Of a stretch of 64,000 nucleotides of DNA, positions 56,951 to 64,000 are shown one piece after another. The stretch spans positions 127,149,501 through 127,213,500 of the forward strand of contig CM074857.1 in the NCBI GenBank assembly GCA_037501455.1, given 5' to 3'. Under the pieces are notes generated by a model. The model saw only the letters and a list, made by a program, of their open reading frames with translations. It searched no databases and had not been told where the DNA came from. The position numbers and the translations under genes are program-made. The DNA comes from Lantana camara (taxonomy: Eukaryota; Streptophyta; Magnoliopsida; Lamiales; Verbenaceae). Every line of letters starts with the position of its first letter. Within the stretch, counting starts at the first letter, position 1.

Positions 56951-59900
56951 AGCAATATGCTGCACAACGTAATTGGCTAAAACTCGTTTATTTTTGTCGA
57001 GCATTAATTTTTTAAATTAGACAAATAAACACCCGATAATCTTTGTTGGTTGCTCATTCATTGTCTATTTTCAGAGCATTCATCTGATTCCTTCTTCTTC
57101 TCATTATGGCTGACAGATGAAAGAAACTTGTTTGTTTATCCCTAAATTTGAGCCAATTAATTCTCAACTCTTAAACCAAATAATCTCTTTTTGTTGCAAT
57201 AGTTTATTATATTCTGCCCTCAATTCTTCCTCCAAATCATTTGAATATTTACCTTGTGTGTATCATGCATAATGCTTTAGAAATTCTTTGTTTTTTTTTT
57301 TTTTTGCTTTTCGAGCACATTGAAAACTATTCAAGAACCATTGTTTCTGGGCAATGATCCCAAGTCAAAATGTCCTTCAAATTTTGATTCGGTCAATAAG
57401 TTGTATATTGCTACTTTGGAGAATGTAAAAATAAATTGATAACTATTGGATCAATCTCATTTAGATTAAATTAAAAAAAAAATTCATATCGTTTCTTGAA
57501 CTCACACCAAATCTAACATCTTGAAATTTTTAATCTAATCTTCAAAATTTTGTTACCATTACGCTTTATTAATTCTCACATATATTTCTAAAGATATTTC
57601 ACAGTCATTCTTAATTTTGGTATGCATGTGCATATACATTAAAATCAAGTAATTCTTTTTTTTAACCAACTATTCTTTATCTCTTTTTTATTTAATTTAT
57701 CTCTTTTTTATATTCTCTTTGTCATTTGATCTTGCATTCTATTTTTTTATTTGTATTCTTCTAGTGAGTATTAATTTGAGCAATATGTTGCACAACGTAA
57801 TGGGCTAAAACTCGTTTATTTTTTTTGTAGAGTGTTAATTTTTGAAATTAGACAAATACACACCTGATAATCTTTGTTGGTTGCTTATTCATTGTCTATT
57901 TTCAGAGCATTCATCTGATTCCTTCTTCTTCTCATTATGGCCGACAGATAAAAGAAACTTGTTTGTTTATCCCTAAATTTGAGCCAATTAATTCTCAACT
58001 CTTAAAGCCAAACAATCTCTTTTTGTTGCCATAGTTTGTTATATTCTGCCCTCAATTCTTCCTCCAAATCATTTGAATATTTACCTTGTTTGTCTCATAC
58101 ATAATGCTTTAGAAATTCTTTGTATTTTTGTTTTATTTTTTTGCTTTTCGAGCACATTGAAAACTGTTCAAGAACCATTGTTTCTGAGCAATGATCCCAA
58201 TTCAAAATGTCCTTCAAGTTTAGATTCGGCCAATAAGTTGTATATTGCTACTTTGGAGAATGTAAAAATAAATTGATAACTATTGGATCAATCTCATTTA
58301 GTTTAAATTAAAAAAAAATCCATATCTTTCTTGAACTGACAACCAATCTAACATCTTGAAATTTTTAATCTAATCTTCGAAATTTTGTTACCATTACGCT
58401 ATATTAATTCTCACATATATTTGTGAAGATATTTCAAGTCGGTCTTAATTTTGGTATGCATGTGCATATACATTAAAATCAAGTAATTTTTTTTTTTAAA
58501 CCAACTATTCTTTATTTCTTTTTTATTTAATTTATCTCTTTTTTATATTCTCTTTGTCATTTGATCTTGCATTTTATTTTTTTATTTGTAATCTTCTAGT
58601 GAGTATTATTTCAGATTTATGTTTATTTTTTTTATAATTGATTTTATTTATATAGTAGAAATAATTAAAAGAGTATATTTATATAAATGTTTATTCGAAT
58701 ATTGTAAAAATTATGTATAAAATTAGTTTATATCTTATTTTTATATGCACACATATTGAGTTTTCTTAGTATTCTTAATTTAAAGTAACTTTGGCTTGAG
58801 AACCTACAATTCTAAATTGTAGAATTAAGAAACCAAAAACGTTATCGTGTTTTGAAGTATTTAGTTTATATTTTATCATATAAACTAAAGGAAAATTATA
58901 TGGTTAGTTGGATTTAGATAATTAAAATTATATTAGTATTAGTTATAAAAATTATTACATTAGGATTAATTAGTTTATTGAAAAATATTTTATGTAAATC
59001 ATAAATTATATTATTTTGTTAATTAGATAAGTTTATAGAATTATAATATGATTATAATTTAAGATATGGATTTAGATAATTAGAACTATGGACTTATATA
59101 ATTAGACTTACATTATGATTGATTTATTGAAAGTTATTCTATGTAACTTATTTAAATAATATTTTATTTTACATAATTAAAAATTTTTATAAAGTGAATC
59201 CATTTGTTGTTTTTCAATTCATTAGATATATCTTATTATAACATTTTAAATTATAGGCCTCAAAATTAAAAAAACAGGCAACTTATATTATAAAATTTGA
59301 ATACAATTAATTAAAATTGTAGAATTAAGAAACCAAAAACGCTATTCGTGCTTTGAAGTATTTAGTTTATATTTTATCATATAAACTAAAGGAAGATTAT
59401 ATGGTTAATTAGATTTAAATAATTAAAATTATATTAGTATTAGTTAATTAAAAGTATTACATTAGGATTAATTAATTTATTGAAAAATATTTTATATAAA
59501 TCATTAAATTATATTATTTTGTTAATTAGATAAATTTATAGAATTATAATATGATTATATTTTAAGAAAGTTTATTGATTTAGATAAATAGAACTATGGA
59601 GTTATATAATTACACTTACATTATGCTTGATTTATTGAAAATTATTTTATGTAACTTATCTAAATAATATTGAAAATTGATTAAAATAAAGTGAATCAAT
59701 TTGTTATTTTTCAATTCATTAGATATATCTTATTATACCATTTTAAATTATAGGCCTTAAAATTAAAAAAATAGACAACTTATAATATAAATTTGAATAC
59801 AATTAATTAATATAGTAATATTAAAACAATCCTTGTTGAACTATATATCTTTTCTAGGTAAGTTGGAGAAATTTTACTTCTACAAAGAGTCCTATTTTAT

Positions 59901-60056
59901 GTTAATATGTGTTTTTTAAATATAATTAATTAATAATCTATAACATGTATTTACATCATTATTCTTGACTAATAATTATTGAAGTAATTGTTGTGAGGAT
60001 ATTTTAGACGATCCGTATTTTGTAAGAAACTATTCGTGCTTTTATAAGTTATAAGA

Positions 60057-60951
60057 TAAGATAAGATAAGATAAGATTATTGGCCTTTTCATATTCTCTT
60101 TAAGTTTGGGTCACTAAAGAGTCCAGACAGTGAGATTTTAGAATTCTAATTGATATTTTGTTGTTCCAATCATTCTTTGCAATTTTTCCATAGTCGTTGG
60201 GTCCACCAAAACCTACGTACTCTGCATGACAAGACCATGAAATTTTGGTTATGATGCATGGATATGGATACAGATATAACGATATAGACATTTAAGATTT
60301 TTTTGGATTATTAAAATGGAAAACAATCGATATGTTATACAATACACATATTACTTGATTTTATTTAGTATGCTTAGATTTGAGAAATAATTATGAAATT
60401 TACAAAGGTAATTTAAATAATATATTTATAATGTACGGTCATTGTATGTAGTAGCACTTGTGCTTTGTTGAAGACAAGAGTTCAGTGACAACACATAGAA
60501 GTTTTATATGGGAACCAAAACAGTGTCGCAAAGCAAAAAGGCACGAGCACAAAAAGTGACAACACATAGATGTTAACAATAATATGAGATTTACCTCAGA
60601 AAGATTTAAATATAACATTACAACATGTCCAGTGTTATGTAGTTGAAATGATAAAAACGGAACAAGTTACAATTAGGCTCAATTCGCCTCAGCAGAAAGG
60701 ATTTTAAATTGTGACATTGCAACAAATATTTATAAGAACATACCAAATATGTAGAAAGATAAGGAAAGGAATAATGCCAAAGCACATTTAGATCTCCTGA
60801 TTTCCTCCAAGTTTGTTTCTTGATCTTCAAAGGACAAGAATGTGTTTTAAACTCCTGCAGAATATGGTCGCGCAATCATTAGATAACACGTAAATTTTCA
60901 ATTTGTACACTCATTCCCAAAATTCATGGTTTGCATTATGAAAAGTTATTA
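60057..60951. other. RLK-family flank: pentamer repeat, upstream-like block, copy B 3' flank
   Basis: 60057-60075 is an (AAGAT)n repeat. About 60,080-60,240 matches 6,690-6,890 upstream of RLK copy A in the same orientation (TTGTTGTTCCAATCATTC). From about 60,560 to 60,950 the sequence matches the 3' flank of copy A (AATGCCAAAGCACATTTAG). No gene is supported; the frames here are short and unmatched. Confidence 0.5.
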
Positions 60952-61349
60952 TCAATAATTGTTACCTCCAATGGTAGAAATTGCAGTTTGTCTATTTCTT
61001 GTGGTTCCTCCAACAACTCTGGCTTTGATTTTCTGTAGAGCAGCCACTGTTTCTATCATGTTAATTCTTTCATACGGTGAAGTGGCTAAGCATTGCATTG
61101 CCAACCTAAAAATAGACGTAACACATTCCTCCGTTTTGTGCAAATTCAGATCTTCTCTTGATAGCAAAGGAGGGGCGACAACTTCAGTTACTGCGGTTTC
61201 TTGCAATGCTGCTCCCACCCAATCCTTCAAGCTCATTTCTTGGCCAAACATATCATCGGTAGGCTTCTTACTTGTAAATATCTCCAACAACAATATGCCG
61301 TAGCTATAAACATCTCCATTTGTGGAAACTTTTCCTTCCGATCCATACT
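60952..61349 (-). CDS. RLK copy B, last exon (kinase C-lobe)
   Basis: Starts after TTATCAG with EYGSEGKVSTNGD, includes LLLEIFTSKKPTDDMF and RLAMQCLATSPYERINM, and ends at TGA 60952-60954 after STIGGNNY. It lacks the 8-bp insertion of copy A, so it probably shows the original C-terminus. Confidence 0.8.
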
Positions 61350-61540
61350 CTGATAATAATTTTAATTAAATTCAATGAATTCATGGAATTAAATGCTTGA
61401 ATATATTAAAAGAAATATTTATGAATTACTACGGTGGCATACCCTAAGGTTTGGGAAATCTCAGGGTATGTCAGTTTAATTACCTCAATGCTTATAAGTT
61501 AAGAAATGAAAGAAAGACGTTTGCAGTCATTAAATGTTAC

Positions 61541-62944
61541 CTGGTGCTGCGTAACCAACTGTAGACAATGTTTTTGTCTGTATGACAGTCTCCCCTTCAT
61601 CAAAGAGCTTGCTAATGCCAAAGTCAGAAAGACGAGCAGACATATCTTCATCAAGCAATATGTTGCTTGGCTTTATATCACAATGGACAACTGGAAATGT
61701 ATGACCGTGATGAAGATATTCCAATGCTAATGATACATCGATAGCTATGTCAAGCTTTTGTAGCAAATCCAGACAATGACTCTCATAATATAACCATTTC
61801 TCAAGACTCCCATTTGGCATGTATGCAAGAATCAGTGCTTTGAAATCCATGTTTGTGCAACAACCAATTATTCCAACTAAGTTTCTATGTCGGATGCTGC
61901 TCAATATTTCACTTTCGGTATCGAAACTCTTAGCAACTCCTTCCGATTGCAAGTTGAAGACCTTTACTGCAACACTTAATCCATCAGAAAGTGTTCCCCT
62001 GAAAACCGATCCAAAACTTCCTTTTCCAACTAGATTAGTTTCACTAAAGGAATTCGTTCCCCGTTCATGCTCTGCATATGAAATCCTTCTCCAAGAAAAA
62101 CGATCTAGTGATGGAACAATAGTAGGGACTGGTATCTTTCTTCGTTGATGTCTCCTTATGAGCATAATTATGATTATCACAAGAATGATAGCTGAACTGA
62201 TGGGGAACATAATTATGTTCATTAACAGAACAACACGTTTCGGTCCTGCACTTTTTTGATTTCCAATACAAGGAGGAACTTGAAATTTTGGCGCACCACA
62301 AAGAGCAATGTTTTGATCGAATGATTGAGGAGTGAAGTTAACAAAAGGCCCCTTAGTTGGAATTTCTCCTTCCAATCTACTGATAGACACATTAATATAT
62401 TGAAGAAAACGGAGATCTTCTAAGGACTTTGGGATCCCTCCAGAAAGATTATTATTAGATAAATCTAACCGTGTCAAACCTTTGACATTTCCCAAGGATG
62501 GAGGGATTGACGCTTCCAACTTGTTATTCGCCAAAGATAAAACTTCTAATGATTGACAACCATCAATTGAAGTTGGAATATCACCTGAGAGCTGATTAGA
62601 GGACAAATTTAAATGATTGATTACTCTCAATTTTCCAATTTCAGATGACAAGTGACCACTCAATTTGTTCATGGACAAATCTAGATAGATAAGGTCTCTG
62701 AGATTCCAGAAACTTGAAGGTATGGTGGAATTGAGCTTGTTTGAGTATAAATAGACATTTCTCAGGGACTTAAGCTCACCCAAGCAATCAGGTATGGGAC
62801 CTGTGAGCATATTACTATGAAATTACAAGTCCCCCAAACTACTCATTTGACAAATATCAGGAGTTATAGATCCCGTCAGCTGATTTCCGCTAAGAGATAT
62901 TATTTGGGGATGTTTTAATTTCCCAAGTGTTGTTGGGATGGTCC
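61541..62944 (-). CDS. RLK copy B, main exon (LRR, transmembrane, kinase)
   Basis: Starts after CTCACAG at 62945 with GTIPTTLGKL and ends GCAGCACCAG followed by GTAACA at 61541. It is interrupted by the stop near 62,820. From Met 62810 it is open for 426 codons: seven to eight LRRs, CGAPKF...PPC, a hydrophobic helix (SSAIILVIIIIMLI) and the kinase N-lobe to activation segment. Confidence 0.75.
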
Positions 62945-63611
62945 CTGTGAGAATTACAAGTTAAACATACTTGTTAAATTTTAAGTATTCTTACAATTTT
63001 TATGTCGGAATTAAAAAAAGAATAAAGTTCGAACGAGACAAAGAATGAAAACAAACCTGGTGCATGAAGTTAAATTTTCTTTAATGTTGATTTATAATTA
63101 ATTCCCAAAAAATTGTTTTACAATAAGCAAAAATTATGTTGATTTTTCAAAAGGAAAGATATCATACCGGTGAAGGAAAAAAAAAATAGAAAACAAAGAA
63201 AATTAATAATAAACATCCAACCGTAATCTTGTTGTAAATATGGATTTAAGACCCGATAACAGTTATGGACAAAACATGAACATTCAAGAATGACATTTTT
63301 AATTTCAAAAATAAATTATGATATATAAGTTAAACATACCTGTTAAATTGTTATTATTAAGGTATAAAAATCTCAAAGAAGCGAGGTTTTCAACATGCTC
63401 TGGTATACAAGTTAAACAAACCTATTAAATTTTGAGTGTTCTTACAATTTTTATGTCGGAATTAAAAAAAAGAAGAAAGTTCGAACGAGACAAAGAAGGA
63501 AAACAAACCGGCTGGTGCATGAAGTTAAATTTTCTTTAATTTTAATTTATAATTAATTCCCAATAAGTTGTTTTACCATAAGCAAAAATAAGTTTAGTTG
63601 ATATTTTATAT
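62945..63611. repeat. Shuffled RLK intron sequence
   Basis: Intron DNA of the RLK family with the block TTATGTCGGAATTAAAAAAA plus AAAGTTCGAACGAGAC present twice, at about 62,998-63,070 and 63,450-63,520. The donor edge of the missing LRR exon (ATATCATACCGGTGAAG at 63,161-63,177) is fused to an A-rich tract. No further coding sequence. Confidence 0.6.
63340..63405 (-). pseudogene. LRR exon remnant upstream of copy B
   Basis: The minus strand reads CIPEHVENLASLRFLYLNNN then LTG, one LRR, ending in AACAG followed by GTATG like the other LRR exons. No acceptor is evident at its 5' side. It is bordered by two partial direct copies (about 62,950-63,070 and 63,400-63,530) of the intron phrase AAAGTTCGAACGAGACAAAG, so the region has been duplicated and shuffled. 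Confidence 0.55.
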
Positions 63612-64000
63612 CACTACAAAAAAAACAGGATTAGTGATCGATTTTCAGTGACTGCTTTATCGATCACCGATCAATGACTGATATTACATATATATAATAA
63701 TCAGTGACCGATTAGTGACCACATAAATTTCAGTAACAAATCAGTCATTGAATTCATGATCCAAATTTTGTCGGTCACTAAATTTGTGACCCAAAATTTA
63801 TCAGTCACTAATCGATCATAGATTTTGTGACCGATTATTATCTGTTACAGATTGGTCACAAATTATTCGACTAAGGTATGCCGCGGTCACTAATTTTGTG
63901 ACCTATATTTTACCGATCACTGATCAGTCACTAATTTTGTGATCCAAACCCTAATCGATCACTGATTTTGTGAGCTAAATCCTAATCGATTACTGATCGG
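63612..64000. mobile_element. CACTA (En/Spm-type) terminus, runs off the window
   Basis: It starts CACTACAAAAAAAACAGG, the CACTA terminal inverted repeat pattern, after ATATTTTATAT. It is followed by dense subterminal repeats of GTGACCGAT / ATCGGTCAC-like units in both orientations (for example AGTGACCGATTAGTGACC near 63,700), as bound by CACTA transposases. The other end and any transposase lie beyond 64,000. Confidence 0.75.

Larger units (their letters stand above)
52923..60056 (-). mobile_element. Non-autonomous Helitron, right copy (minus strand)
   Basis: Reverse complement of the left copy over its full length, about 7.13 kb. On the minus strand it starts TCTTATAACTTATAAAAGC at 60056 after host A, inside an AAGAT/CTTAT pentamer repeat. 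It ends with the hairpin AACGTGC-AAC-GCACGTT (52934-52950) and CTAG (52923-52926), then host T. It lacks the 2.2-kb solo LTR, preserving the empty site at 57,682-57,686. Sequence identity is very high: several long shared frames differ by none to two residues. It has the same two tandem duplications and the same LINE relic. No Rep/helicase. Confidence 0.82.
60952..62944 (-). pseudogene. LRR receptor-like kinase, copy B (non-RD), 5'-truncated
   Basis: Close paralogue of copy A. Exons inferred: 62944-61541 (LRRs, transmembrane helix, kinase) and 61349-60952 (kinase C-lobe), with the same splice borders. Kinase motifs VGKGSFGSV, VAVKVF, HCDIKPSNILLD (non-RD), SDFGISKLF and PTDDMFGQEM are intact, and the tail ends RQTAISTIGG then a stop, likely the ancestral end. 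Damage: near 62,815-62,825 copy A reads DFESNM but copy B has a few extra bases and a TAA after GDL, closing the frame in the first LRRs. A Met at 62810 reopens it. Upstream exons for the signal peptide and most LRRs are not in place; only fragments remain at 63,165-63,405. It could at best make a short membrane kinase. Confidence 0.8.

Noticed and set aside
8035..60060. One 52-kb composite or foldback element with 7-kb terminal inverted repeats
   Set aside because: Both arms end at Helitron-type 5' and 3' termini in opposite orientation, and the spacer is a mixture of unrelated nested elements. Two Helitron insertions are simpler. An assembly artefact is possible but is argued against by the LTR found in only one arm.

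Overview
The window looks like nuclear DNA of a flowering plant, probably a eudicot. Evidence: intron-containing leucine-rich-repeat receptor kinase (LRR-RLK) genes of the non-RD Xa21/At3g47570 type, AT-rich intergenic DNA, and a dense pile of plant transposons (Ty1/copia, Ty3/gypsy-like LTRs, a TRIM, hAT, CACTA, Helitrons, a LINE relic, a hairpin MITE). I see no convincing intact host gene, no tRNA or rRNA gene and no CRISPR array. I cannot name the species.

Layout. (1) 1-6.4 kb: an LRR-RLK gene (copy A, minus strand), damaged by a nonsense codon, an 8-bp C-terminal insertion, a tandem duplication of one LRR exon and a 429-bp solo LTR. (2) 6.4-8.0 kb: its upstream DNA and a complete 353-bp TRIM. 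(3) 8,040-17,414: a non-autonomous Helitron on the plus strand carrying a degenerate LINE; a 2.2-kb solo LTR sits inside it. (4) 17.4-22 kb: gypsy-like LTR and gag relics, and a 264-bp tandem duplication. (5) 22-39.5 kb: nested retroelements. A decayed copia (#1, minus) is cut by a large gypsy-like LTR, which is itself cut by a young copia (#2, minus) with LTRs, PBS, PPT and 5-bp target-site duplication (TSD). A truncated hAT transposase gene and a scrambled junction with a 40-bp inverted repeat follow. (6) 39.5-42.4 kb: Helitron termini, a plant-mobile-domain-like pseudogene and a 662-bp hAT-type MITE. (7) 43.0-52.1 kb: decayed copia #3 (plus) split by a solo LTR that contains another solo LTR; both have exact 5-bp TSDs. 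(8) 52,251-52,484: a near-perfect hairpin MITE. (9) 52,923-60,056: a second, nearly identical copy of the same Helitron, on the minus strand. (10) 60.1-63.4 kb: a second, 5'-truncated LRR-RLK (copy B, minus) and, from 63,612, the end of a CACTA element that runs off the window.

Interpretation. The two RLKs are tandem paralogues pushed apart by roughly 50 kb of nested insertions. Sequence upstream of copy A (about 6,690-6,890) recurs at 60,080-60,240, just past the right Helitron, so an upstream region of a lost or distant paralogue has survived there. The apparent 7-kb inverted repeat around a 35.5-kb spacer is best explained by two insertions of one Helitron family in opposite orientation, because both arms end exactly at Helitron-type termini. 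Several insertions have an empty site or exact TSD visible in the window, which gives a relative order of events. I found no new molecular system; the value lies in the nested transposon history and the decaying RLK cluster.
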